Assembly: GCA_008501655.1 (NCBI GenBank)
Contig: QQUK01000011.1
Coordinates: forward strand, 1-7,388
DNA: 7,388 bases
Direction: 5' to 3'
Origin: Calditrichota bacterium
Lineage (GTDB): Bacteria; Zixibacteria; MSB-5A5; GN15; FEB-12
The position numbers were made by a program, and so were the translations under genes. Below, one piece after another: positions 1-6,006 of the stretch (positions within the stretch are counted from its first letter, which is position 1; each line of letters opens with the position of its first letter). The notes beneath the pieces were generated by a model. That model was not told where the DNA came from and made no database searches. It saw nothing but the letters and a program-made list of their open reading frames with translations.

Positions 1-1001
1 TTGCAAGACAGCTGAACAAAGACCGGAAGAAAGTTCTTTTAGTTTCCAACAAAGCAGATAATGAAACAGCCGAGATGCAGATATATGAGTTTATGAAACT
101 CGGTCTGGGTGAACCGATACCGGTTTCAGCAACAGTCGGGCTTGGTGTCGGTGAACTATTGGATAAACTTGTTGCAGAACTTCCGGAAGAGGTTGATGAA
201 TCAGTTGAAGACCGGCCGATTCGGATTGCACTTGTTGGAAAACCAAACGTAGGAAAGTCGTCATTTATAAATAAGCTTGTAGGTAAAGAAAGACTCATCG
301 TTTCCCCGATTGCCGGTACGACCCGCGATTCTGTTGATACCCCTTTTGAATATAACGGTCAGCAATATGTGCTGATTGATACTGCAGGATTGAGACGGAA
401 GTATAAAGTTCAGGAATCAATTGAATTTTATACGAATCTGCGTACAGACAGGGCACTTGAATCATGCGATGTAGCTTTGATTCTCGTTGATGCAGCTGAA
501 AAAGTGACCTCACAAGATCAGAGAGTACTTGAGAAAGTAATTTCAATGCGAAAACCTGCCCTTCTTGCAGTTAACAAGTGGGATTTAATTGAAAAAGATA
601 CTCATACAGCAGATGAGTTTACTCTTGCCATCAATGATGCCATATCAAAATATGCGTATTTACCTCTTATCTATATATCAGCTTTGACTGGACAGCGATT
701 GGGTAAAGTCATAACCATGCTTTCAGAAATCCATGAAGAGAATCTTAAACGTATACCTACACCAGAGTTAAATAACTTTTTGGAACGGGTAACGACAAAA
801 ACCCGTCCACCGGCAAGACGGGGTAAGTATATCAGGTTTTATTATCTAACACAGTCAGAAGTAGCTCCGCCTACTTTTATATTTTTCTCCAATTACCCTG
901 AATTGATCGATAAAGCTTATATCAGCTATCTTACTAATCAAATTCATAAAGAATTTGGGTTTAAAGGGATACCAGTCAGATTGAAATTCCGTAAAAAATA
1001 A
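1..1001 (+). CDS. der: Ribosome-assembly GTPase Der (EngA), 5' truncated by window edge
   Basis: Der is a tandem-GTPase protein needed for 50S ribosomal subunit maturation. The frame is open from base 3, so the ATG at 75 is internal and not the true start. What remains of the first G domain is its G4 motif NKAD (48-59) and the G5-like SAT (from 126). The second G domain is complete: Walker A GKPNVGKSS (237-263), GTTRD (G2), DTAG (378-389, G3), NKWD (573-584, G4) and SALTG (from 678, G5). The last 80 or so residues form the Der-type KH domain, with the typical RPPARRGK stretch and an ending rich in basic residues (VRLKFRKK). The two spaced G domains plus KH identify Der rather than Era or another Era-like GTPase. 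The gene ends at TAA 999-1001. Nothing suggests a functional link with the downstream operon. Identification is firm; only the missing N-terminus is unseen. Confidence 0.97.
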   Translation, partial: ARQLNKDRKKVLLVSNKADNETAEMQIYEFMKLGLGEPIPVSATVGLGVGELLDKLVAELPEEVDESVEDRPIRIALVGKPNVGKSSFINKLVGKERLIVSPIAGTTRDSVDTPFEYNGQQYVLIDTAGLRRKYKVQESIEFYTNLRTDRALESCDVALILVDAAEKVTSQDQRVLEKVISMRKPALLAVNKWDLIEKDTHTADEFTLAINDAISKYAYLPLIYISALTGQRLGKVITMLSEIHEENLKRIPTPELNNFLERVTTKTRPPARRGKYIRFYYLTQSEVAPPTFIFFSNYPELIDKAYISYLTNQIHKEFGFKGIPVRLKFRKK

Positions 1002-1032
1002 GGTTATTCCGGTTTTTTAATCATCTTCCGAA

Positions 1033-1061
1033 GTGAAAATTATCTACATTTTGCCGATAAT
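1033..1061 (+). promoter_or_regulatory. Candidate sigma70-type promoter for the downstream operon
   Basis: A -10-like GATAAT (1056-1061, 5 of 6 matches to TATAAT) lies exactly 17 bases downstream of a -35-like GTGAAA (1033-1038, 4 of 6 matches to TTGACA). Transcription would start near 1067-1070, at or just before the ATG at 1070, giving a leaderless or nearly leaderless mRNA. That would explain why this first gene lacks a Shine-Dalgarno site while the later genes have one. The call rests on consensus matching in AT-rich DNA, where chance matches are common. Confidence 0.4.
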
Positions 1062-1065
1062 TTTC
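1035..1065. repeat. Perfect 10-bp inverted repeat, operator-like
   Basis: GAAAATTATC (1035-1044) and its exact reverse complement GATAATTTTC (1056-1065) are separated by 11 bases. The right arm contains the candidate -10 element and the left arm overlaps the candidate -35. The right arm ends only 4 bases before the ATG at 1070. Such symmetry over a promoter suits binding by a dimeric regulator. As RNA it would be a weak AT-rich hairpin without a following T-run, so it is not a convincing terminator for der. Confidence 0.55.
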
Positions 1066-1069
1066 TTAT

Positions 1070-2365
1070 ATGGAAAATGTAAAAAACACAGAAAACATCA
1101 ACTCTGACGACCTTTTTTCAGCTTTAGCTGAACAAAAAGCAAATCTCCATGATTTAGCAACCATGGGTGCTGTCATTACATCAATTCAGGATACAGATAG
1201 AGTCTTATCGGTTGTAATGGAAATGGCTACCCGGGTAGTAAACGGTGAAGTCGGTTCAATCTTTTTAGAAGAAAACGAAACTCTCGTTGGAAAAGCATCC
1301 TGGGGGATGACTTATGATTTTGTCGATACGCTGCTTTATTCGGAAAATCAGACTATTACTTCATACTGTTTCGAACATCAAAAGACAGTAATATTAAGTG
1401 AACTTGATGTAAAGTCAGATGACGGGTTGTCAATAGATTCCATAATCTGCGCACCAATCAAAACAATGGAACATTGTTATGGTGTAATAATAATAATCAA
1501 TAAGATTGACGGTTCATTTTATACTGATGAAAACAAAGAAACCCTAGAGCTCCTCTTAAGCTTCCTGGCTGTAGCTATTGAAAATTCAAATCTGGTAAAA
1601 GAACGTCTTGACCGACAAAAAGTCGAGCAGGAGATGGCAATTGCAAAACAGATTCAGGAAACTATCCTTCCTCAAAATATCGATGAAACAGAAGGTCTGC
1701 AGGTAGGTGCGATGTATTTTCCGGCACGGGATGTTGGCGGTGATTTTTACGACGTAATTAAACTGGATGAAAAAAATCTGATTGTACTGATGGGTGATGT
1801 ATCCAACAAAGGAGTTCCTGCGGCTTTGGTCATGTCTGCAGCTTCGGCAATAATTAAATCCTCAGTCAAACAACACCCCGAAATTTCAATAGCTGAACTT
1901 GCTGCGATAACAAATGATACGCTCGCTAATGAAATTATTAAAGACCGGGAAATGTTTGTTACTCTTTTTTACTGCAAGATTGAACTTGAAAATGAGAGAT
2001 TAACATATACAAATGCTGGCCACCTTCCCGGACTATACTGGAATAGTGAAAAAGAAAAAATTGAACAGCTTCTGGTCGGTGGTCCCATTGTCGGTCAGTT
2101 TCCAGGTATTAAATATAAAGAAGAAGTCTGTACACTCAGAAAAGGTGACTCTCTGTTCCTCTTTACTGACGGGCTGACTGAATCGGCTGATAATAAAAAT
2201 CAATTATTCGGACTTGAACGTGCGGAACAGGTCTTTTCTACGGAAAGGTCATTACCACCTCAGGAGTTTTGCCTCAGGGTAAAAGAATGGGTTGAAAACT
2301 TCACCGTTGGCTGTTCTGAGGATATGGTGGATGATTTCACGATTATGGAAATAAAGGTGGATTAG
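1070..2365 (+). CDS. GAF-domain PP2C/SpoIIE-type serine phosphatase (RsbU/RsbP-like)
   Basis: This is the likely signal-input phosphatase of a partner-switching module, expected to remove phosphate from the STAS protein encoded at 2808. It has 431 residues, is cytosolic, and has no membrane segment. Residues about 27-173 look like a GAF sensor domain (ligand unknown). A helical linker (about 174-203) ends in AKQIQETILPQ, the pattern that typically joins sensors to SpoIIE phosphatase domains. The catalytic domain (about 205-431) keeps the metal-binding motifs: ARDVGGDFYDV (219-229), GDVSNKG (242-248), NAGHLPG (315-321), FTDGLTE (365-371) and DDFT (421-424), so it should be active. The start at 1070 is the first possible one, because an in-frame stop lies at 1058-1060; no Shine-Dalgarno precedes it. 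Its stop is 2 bases before the next ATG. The family is secure; the signal sensed and the real target are inferred. Confidence 0.93.
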   Translation: MENVKNTENINSDDLFSALAEQKANLHDLATMGAVITSIQDTDRVLSVVMEMATRVVNGEVGSIFLEENETLVGKASWGMTYDFVDTLLYSENQTITSYCFEHQKTVILSELDVKSDDGLSIDSIICAPIKTMEHCYGVIIIINKIDGSFYTDENKETLELLLSFLAVAIENSNLVKERLDRQKVEQEMAIAKQIQETILPQNIDETEGLQVGAMYFPARDVGGDFYDVIKLDEKNLIVLMGDVSNKGVPAALVMSAASAIIKSSVKQHPEISIAELAAITNDTLANEIIKDREMFVTLFYCKIELENERLTYTNAGHLPGLYWNSEKEKIEQLLVGGPIVGQFPGIKYKEEVCTLRKGDSLFLFTDGLTESADNKNQLFGLERAEQVFSTERSLPPQEFCLRVKEWVENFTVGCSEDMVDDFTIMEIKVD

Positions 2366-2367
2366 GT

Positions 2368-2790
2368 ATGAGTGTATACAAATATGAATACTTATCAGTA
2401 ATCGAATCCGAAGATAAAATGCTCTCGAACCTCGCTCATGTCCTGACCAAGGAAGGGGTAGAAAACCCCGAACGATATGGGTTTATGCTTGCAATCTCAG
2501 AAGCATTCACTAATGCCTTGCTGCATGGAAACCGGCTTGATCCAACTAAAAAAATATGGATAAATTTGGAGATTAAGTCAAATTCATTAAAAGCCGATAT
2601 TATAGATGAAGGCAAAGGCGGTATTGACCAGATAAACAAGCGGAAACCGTCTAAATTATTAGATACAAATGGTCGCGGTGTAGACCTCATTGAATATTAT
2701 GCCGCTGAATATGATATCTCCGAATATAAAAACGGCGGTGTCAAGGTTTCTGTAACATTTGATAGAGATAAAGAAACAATTTCAAAATAA
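2368..2790 (+). CDS. GHKL serine kinase / anti-sigma-type regulator (RsbW/SpoIIAB-like)
   Basis: This 140-residue single-domain protein is of the HATPase_c_2 type, the usual size for RsbW-family kinases. Visible ATP-site motifs are the N box (E45, N49, A50, H53, G54), the G1 box DEGKGG (80-85) and the G2 box NGRGVDLI (101-108), with a short lid between G1 and G2. In this family the kinase phosphorylates a serine of its STAS antagonist and binds either that antagonist or an output partner, classically a sigma factor. A strong Shine-Dalgarno AAAGGTGG (2353-2360) lies inside the end of the phosphatase gene, 7 bases before the ATG, which suggests coupled translation. No sigma factor gene is seen nearby, so 'anti-sigma' is a family label only; the output partner may be encoded elsewhere or may be another kind of protein. 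Confidence 0.92.
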   Translation: MSVYKYEYLSVIESEDKMLSNLAHVLTKEGVENPERYGFMLAISEAFTNALLHGNRLDPTKKIWINLEIKSNSLKADIIDEGKGGIDQINKRKPSKLLDTNGRGVDLIEYYAAEYDISEYKNGGVKVSVTFDRDKETISK

Positions 2791-2797
2791 CTTTCTT

Positions 2798-2802
2798 GGA
2801 GG
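2798..2802 (+). promoter_or_regulatory. Ribosome binding site that sets the STAS gene start
   Basis: GGAGG at 2798-2802 lies 5 bases before ATG 2808. It overlaps an in-frame TTG at 2796, so that TTG cannot use it. The start is therefore 2808, not 2796. Confidence 0.85.
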
Positions 2803-2807
2803 AAGTC

Positions 2808-3158
2808 ATGGACATTCAGAAAAAAGAAGAAGGATCTGTAGCTGTATTAAAACTAAGAGGCAGACTTGATCTTGCAAGCGGTGCAACATTAAAAGAAGAA
2901 ATCAAAGCTTTATCCAGTTCGGAACTAACTTTAGTTCATCTCAACCTGGAAGAAGTTGATTTCATTAACTCATCCGGTTTGGGTGTTTTGGTTTCTATAA
3001 TGAAAGAAATCAGAATGCAAAAAGGTAGATTGACACTTTCTAATCTTGCCAGCTATGTGCAGGAAATATTTGAAATTACGCAGCTCTCACACATTTTTGA
3101 AATTTTTACATCTGAAGAGGAAGCTTTGAATTCGTATCAATCTGTAGGTTCAAACTAA
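2808..3158 (+). CDS. STAS-domain anti-anti-sigma-type antagonist (RsbV/SpoIIAA-like)
   Basis: This 116-residue protein is a single STAS domain, the switch element of a partner-switching module. When unphosphorylated it should bind the kinase encoded at 2368. The conserved loop reads DFINSSGLGVL (51-61); by comparison with SpoIIAA and RsbV, S55 is the expected phosphorylation site. The residue before it is Asn where the classical proteins have Asp, a change I regard as tolerated. The N-terminal GSVAVLKLRGRLD (9-21) is typical first-strand STAS sequence. ATG 2808 is chosen because of the GGAGG site in front of it. The gene follows the kinase by 17 bases. Phosphatase, kinase and antagonist genes in a row strongly support their joint function. 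Confidence 0.93.
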   Translation: MDIQKKEEGSVAVLKLRGRLDLASGATLKEEIKALSSSELTLVHLNLEEVDFINSSGLGVLVSIMKEIRMQKGRLTLSNLASYVQEIFEITQLSHIFEIFTSEEEALNSYQSVGSN

Positions 3159-3169
3159 ACGAAATTAGT

Positions 3170-3175
3170 AAGGGG
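3170..3175 (+). promoter_or_regulatory. Ribosome binding site that sets the HEAT-repeat gene start
   Basis: AAGGGG (3170-3175) is 10 bases before ATG 3186 but only 1 base before the in-frame TTG at 3177. The ATG is therefore the likely start, and the longer version adding three residues is unlikely. Confidence 0.7.
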
Positions 3176-3185
3176 TTTGATAAAC

Positions 3186-5090
3186 ATGATAGATACGAAT
3201 GAAAGAGTGAGCAGCTTGCTTAGCTTGCTGCAGGCAGATGATGTATTGAAGCGGGAAGAAGCAATAAAGGAATTGGCTCAATATGAAACTGATGAGGCAA
3301 TTGCCGGACTGGTAATTGCACTTGAAGATGCTGATTTAGGAATCCGGGAACTCGCTGCCGATACTTTGGTCGGAAAAAAAAGTGAAGTTGCTTCCTGTTT
3401 ACTGATTAAATTTTTAGCAAGCGAAGATATCAATACCCGAAATCTTGCCTCTGAAATTTTAATGAGAATCGGGACACCGGCTGTTAACCCTTTAATTAAC
3501 GAAATTGATGATGATGACCATGATGTCCGGAAATTTATCGTAGATATCTTAGGGTTGATTAAGGATCCGAAATCGGTCACAGCTGTAGCATCAAAACTTG
3601 ATGATTCAAACATAAATGTAGTTTGTTCCGCTGCAGAAGCACTGGGTGAAATCGGTGCTCCCCAAGCTATTAATGCATTAATTGATTCCTATCACTTAAA
3701 AGAAGACGCACGTCTTCAGATAGTAGAAGCTCTCGGAAAAATAGGTGATGTGAGCGCTATCTCATTCTTGTCAGATTGTCTTTCTTCTGATGACCCGATG
3801 ATCTTATATGCAGCAATTGAAGCTTTAGGAAACCTTGGACAGGAAAACTCAGTCAAACAGTTGATACCATTTTTGGACTCAGAGGATACTTCGATTGCTG
3901 AATCAGCGATGTATTCAATAGTAAATATTACCGAATGCAACAAAGGTAAGATTGATTATGATTTACCTCTTGACCGTTTTAGCGGATTTTTGTTTGAAGG
4001 AGTTAAGAACAGAGATAAAAAACTGACTAACTTTATCTTAAGCCGTCTCAAGCACGGGTATGACAATGATCTGTTGCGGTCCTTAGTCGAGATATTACAT
4101 TATGTTGGCGAAGATGAACTACAGGAAATAGTCCAGATACTTGGTGGCATTGGTCCAACAGCCAGTGATATTATACTGGAACAGTTTGATTCTGCATCTT
4201 CTGAATTGAAAATAATATATCTGAATATTTTAAAACAGTATGTCAATGCTGAAATTGTAAATTACCTGATAAAATATAAAAATGACTCCGATCCGGATGT
4301 CCGGAGAATGATTGCGCAGATCTTAGGCATATCCGGAAATACGGAAGCTGTTGCAACATTATTATCAATGACGCAGGACAAAGTCGGACATGTCCGTTCA
4401 GCTGCCTACGGTGCCCTCGGATGGCTTCTTTCTGAATCTGAAATTGACTCTCTCTTTAAAGGACTCGATGATAAATATCCGGATGTTCGTGAAGCAGTAA
4501 TGGGTGCACTGGTATTGGTAGGCTCAGAGAAAGTTGTGAAAAAATTTACCGATGACCTTTACCATCAGGATCTCGAGCGTCAGCGACTTGCTGTCACCGC
4601 ACTTGGTCTGATTGGAGATAACGTCGTTGTTGATCCGCTATTGCAGGCTATCAATCATCCCGATAGCACAATAAGAAAATCAGCACTTGATTCATTGGCA
4701 AAAATTAAAGATGTACAAAATATCAGCCCGCTGATGCTTGCTTTAGATGATGAGAATAATTCTGTCAGGAAGTCAGCGATATCAGCTTTGGTAGCTATCA
4801 AAGGTTATGAAGTTATCCCGCAATTAACCTATTTACTTGAAGATTCAGATATTTGGGTTGTCTACCATCTATTGACAATCATTGGTAACTCAAACAATAA
4901 ACAGTATTCAAGTTATCTAAGTCCGTTTTTAAACTCCGCAGAAGATATTCATAAGATTATTGCGGTAAAAGGATTATCAAAACTTGGGTGTAAAGAAATG
5001 ATTCAAGACATCTTGCTACTGCAGAATAATCAGAATGAAGATTTAGATTTTGCTGTTGCCGATGCAATTGAAACATTACAAGGAAAATAA
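3186..5090 (+). CDS. HEAT-repeat (PBS-lyase-like) scaffold protein
   Basis: This 634-residue protein is predicted to be an all-helical solenoid with no signal peptide or membrane segment. Units of about 30-31 residues recur, with a pattern close to D-x-x-x-x-VR-x-x-A-x-x-x-LG-x-IG followed by a short helix. They are clear from about 36 to 250 (roughly seven units, for example AAEALGEIG at 149-157 and VEALGKIG at 180-187). They return from about 351 to 634 (roughly nine, for example DVRRMIAQILG at 371-381, LAVTALGLIG at 468-477 and SVRKSAISALVAIKG at 526-540). The block at about 251-350 is helical-looking but lacks the repeat signature. Such proteins act in protein-protein contacts; homology to phycobilin lyases is only at repeat level and does not imply that chemistry. 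It lies 27 bases after the STAS gene and 3 bases before a receiver gene, so an adaptor between these is a reasonable inference. Its actual partner is unknown. Confidence 0.88.
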   Translation: MIDTNERVSSLLSLLQADDVLKREEAIKELAQYETDEAIAGLVIALEDADLGIRELAADTLVGKKSEVASCLLIKFLASEDINTRNLASEILMRIGTPAVNPLINEIDDDDHDVRKFIVDILGLIKDPKSVTAVASKLDDSNINVVCSAAEALGEIGAPQAINALIDSYHLKEDARLQIVEALGKIGDVSAISFLSDCLSSDDPMILYAAIEALGNLGQENSVKQLIPFLDSEDTSIAESAMYSIVNITECNKGKIDYDLPLDRFSGFLFEGVKNRDKKLTNFILSRLKHGYDNDLLRSLVEILHYVGEDELQEIVQILGGIGPTASDIILEQFDSASSELKIIYLNILKQYVNAEIVNYLIKYKNDSDPDVRRMIAQILGISGNTEAVATLLSMTQDKVGHVRSAAYGALGWLLSESEIDSLFKGLDDKYPDVREAVMGALVLVGSEKVVKKFTDDLYHQDLERQRLAVTALGLIGDNVVVDPLLQAINHPDSTIRKSALDSLAKIKDVQNISPLMLALDDENNSVRKSAISALVAIKGYEVIPQLTYLLEDSDIWVVYHLLTIIGNSNNKQYSSYLSPFLNSAEDIHKIIAVKGLSKLGCKEMIQDILLLQNNQNEDLDFAVADAIETLQGK

Positions 5091-5093
5091 ATA

Positions 5094-5474
5094 ATGGCAG
5101 AACGCTCTATTCTTGTTGTAGATGATGAACTTTTGATTCGTGATCTCCTGTATGATTTCTTTAAAGATCAAGGCTGGGATATCTCGATTACTGACAATGG
5201 TAAAAGAGCTCTTGAGCTCTTAAAATCAAAGGAATTTGATCTGCTTTTGACTGATATTAAAATGCCTGAAATGGATGGGCTTGACCTTGCATCAAAAGTC
5301 AAAATGAGTCATCCTGATCTACCTATTATGCTGATGACAGGCTACCCATCCGTAGAATCCGCTGTTACTGGATTGAGGAATAAGGTAGAGGATTATATTA
5401 TCAAACCATTTAATATCAATCAACTTTTTAAAAGTATCGAAAATATAGTTTCTGAAGGATCAAAGAGTGACTGA
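5094..5474 (+). CDS. Stand-alone response regulator receiver (CheY-like)
   Basis: This 126-residue protein is a complete receiver domain with no output domain. It should accept phosphate from a histidine kinase and signal by protein contact. All key residues are present: the acidic pair D10-D11 in LVVDDE, phospho-acceptor D54 in LLTDIKMPEMDG, the switch threonine T82 in LMTGYP, and K104 in IIKPF preceded by Y101. A Shine-Dalgarno AAGGA (5080-5084) sits in the end of the HEAT gene, 9 bases before the ATG. Its last 8 bases overlap the next gene. The MTGYPSVESAV stretch resembles receivers of NtrC-type or hybrid proteins more than classical CheY. No histidine kinase is in the window, so its phosphodonor is unknown; the context favours a chemosensory CheA encoded downstream. 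Confidence 0.93.
   Translation: MAERSILVVDDELLIRDLLYDFFKDQGWDISITDNGKRALELLKSKEFDLLLTDIKMPEMDGLDLASKVKMSHPDLPIMLMTGYPSVESAVTGLRNKVEDYIIKPFNINQLFKSIENIVSEGSKSD
5454..5459 (+). promoter_or_regulatory. Ribosome binding site supporting a GTG start
   Basis: GAAGGA (5454-5459), inside the preceding receiver gene, lies 7 bases before GTG 5467. It supports the unusual start codon and the 8-base gene overlap. Confidence 0.75.
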
Positions 5475-5949
5475 TAAAAAAGATAGACTATTGATAGTAG
5501 AATCGGATTCAGCGGTAAGTGCTAATATTTCGGAATTTCTTGATAATTTTGGATACAGTTCTGATGTCGTCTGTGATACTGATCAGATTGCTGACAAAAT
5601 GCAGTCAAAGCAGTATGAACTGGTCCTCATGGATCAGCACTACTTATCGGATAAAAAGTTCCCAGTTTTCCATGCAATTCGAAGCTTTGACCATACGGTC
5701 GATATCGTGATAATGTTTAATGACCCGACTGTCGAAATTCTTCTTGAACTTTCAAGATCCGGTGTAACGAAATTTATCATTAAACCTTTTACATCCAAAG
5801 AAATAAATGATACGGTTGCAAAAGGGATACATTGTACAAAAAGAAATAGGGAGTATGAGATATTTTCAGATAACAAAGATGAAATAGTATCTCTGCCAAA
5901 AAAAACAAATAAGGATGTATGTTCGACCAATGAGAGTACAAAAGTGTAA
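5467..5949 (+). CDS. Degenerate receiver-domain protein with C-terminal tail
   Basis: This 160-residue protein has a receiver fold in residues about 6-124. Aligned by eye to the preceding receiver, the acidic pair is changed (LLIVESD, so E12-S13 replace D-D, with D14 following). The acceptor D56 (LVLMDQHY) is kept. The switch Thr position is F84 (VIMFNDP), and K106 in FIIKPF is kept. Metal binding and the phosphorylation-driven conformational change are therefore likely altered. Loss of the usual MP-x-MDG loop after D56 adds to the divergence. Residues about 125-160 form a charged, probably disordered tail of unknown role. It starts with GTG and overlaps the upstream gene by 8 bases, implying translational coupling and perhaps fixed stoichiometry. 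It could be an inactive decoy, a constitutively signalling receiver, or a dimer partner of the first one. The fold is confident; the role is unknown. Confidence 0.85.
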   Translation: MTDKKDRLLIVESDSAVSANISEFLDNFGYSSDVVCDTDQIADKMQSKQYELVLMDQHYLSDKKFPVFHAIRSFDHTVDIVIMFNDPTVEILLELSRSGVTKFIIKPFTSKEINDTVAKGIHCTKRNREYEIFSDNKDEIVSLPKKTNKDVCSTNESTKV

Positions 5950-5961
5950 CAGGGGATTTAC

Positions 5962-6006
5962 ATGAATAGGGTAGAACAGAGAAAGAAAACACTGAGGATA
6001 AAATGA
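5962..6006 (+). CDS. Possible 14-residue leader ORF overlapping the cheR start
   Basis: The 14-codon frame MNRVEQRKKTLRIK starts with ATG 5962 and has its own good Shine-Dalgarno AGGGGA (5951-5956) at 5-base spacing. It stops at TGA 6004-6006. That stop overlaps the CheR ATG (6003-6005) in an ATGA junction, the classical layout for translational coupling. The peptide is very basic. It may be a translated leader that delivers ribosomes to the cheR start, a remnant of a lost gene, or chance. I do not recognise it. Confidence 0.35.
   Translation: MNRVEQRKKTLRIK

Noticed and set aside
989..1020. Possible rho-independent terminator after der, because of a T6 tract (1013-1018) following CCGG.
   Set aside because: No stable GC stem precedes the T-run; only a 2-3 bp pairing or an A-T pairing with mismatches can be drawn.
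2796..2807. Upstream TTG start for the STAS gene, adding four residues.
   Set aside because: The TTG overlaps the GGAGG ribosome site that is ideally spaced for ATG 2808.
3177..3185. Upstream TTG start for the HEAT-repeat gene, adding three residues.
   Set aside because: The AAGGGG site is only 1 base before the TTG but 10 bases before ATG 3186.
3278..3943. Minus-strand open frames opposite the HEAT-repeat gene.
   Set aside because: They have no recognisable motifs or ribosome sites and lie fully antisense to a clear repeat-protein coding region.
5204..5221. 8-bp inverted repeat AAGAGCTC-TT-GAGCTCTT, also readable as two tandem GAGCTCTT copies.
   Set aside because: It lies wholly within the receiver coding sequence (residues about 37-43), the 2-base loop is too small for a hairpin, and the palindromic GAGCTC makes it a likely coincidence.
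5519..5710. Overlapping + strand frame inside the second receiver gene.
   Set aside because: Out-of-frame shadow with no ribosome site; the receiver frame with its D56 and FIIKPF motifs explains the stretch.
5640..5992. Minus-strand open frames opposite the second receiver and the gap before cheR.
   Set aside because: Compositional shadows of AT-rich coding DNA, with no family resemblance and no convincing start signal.
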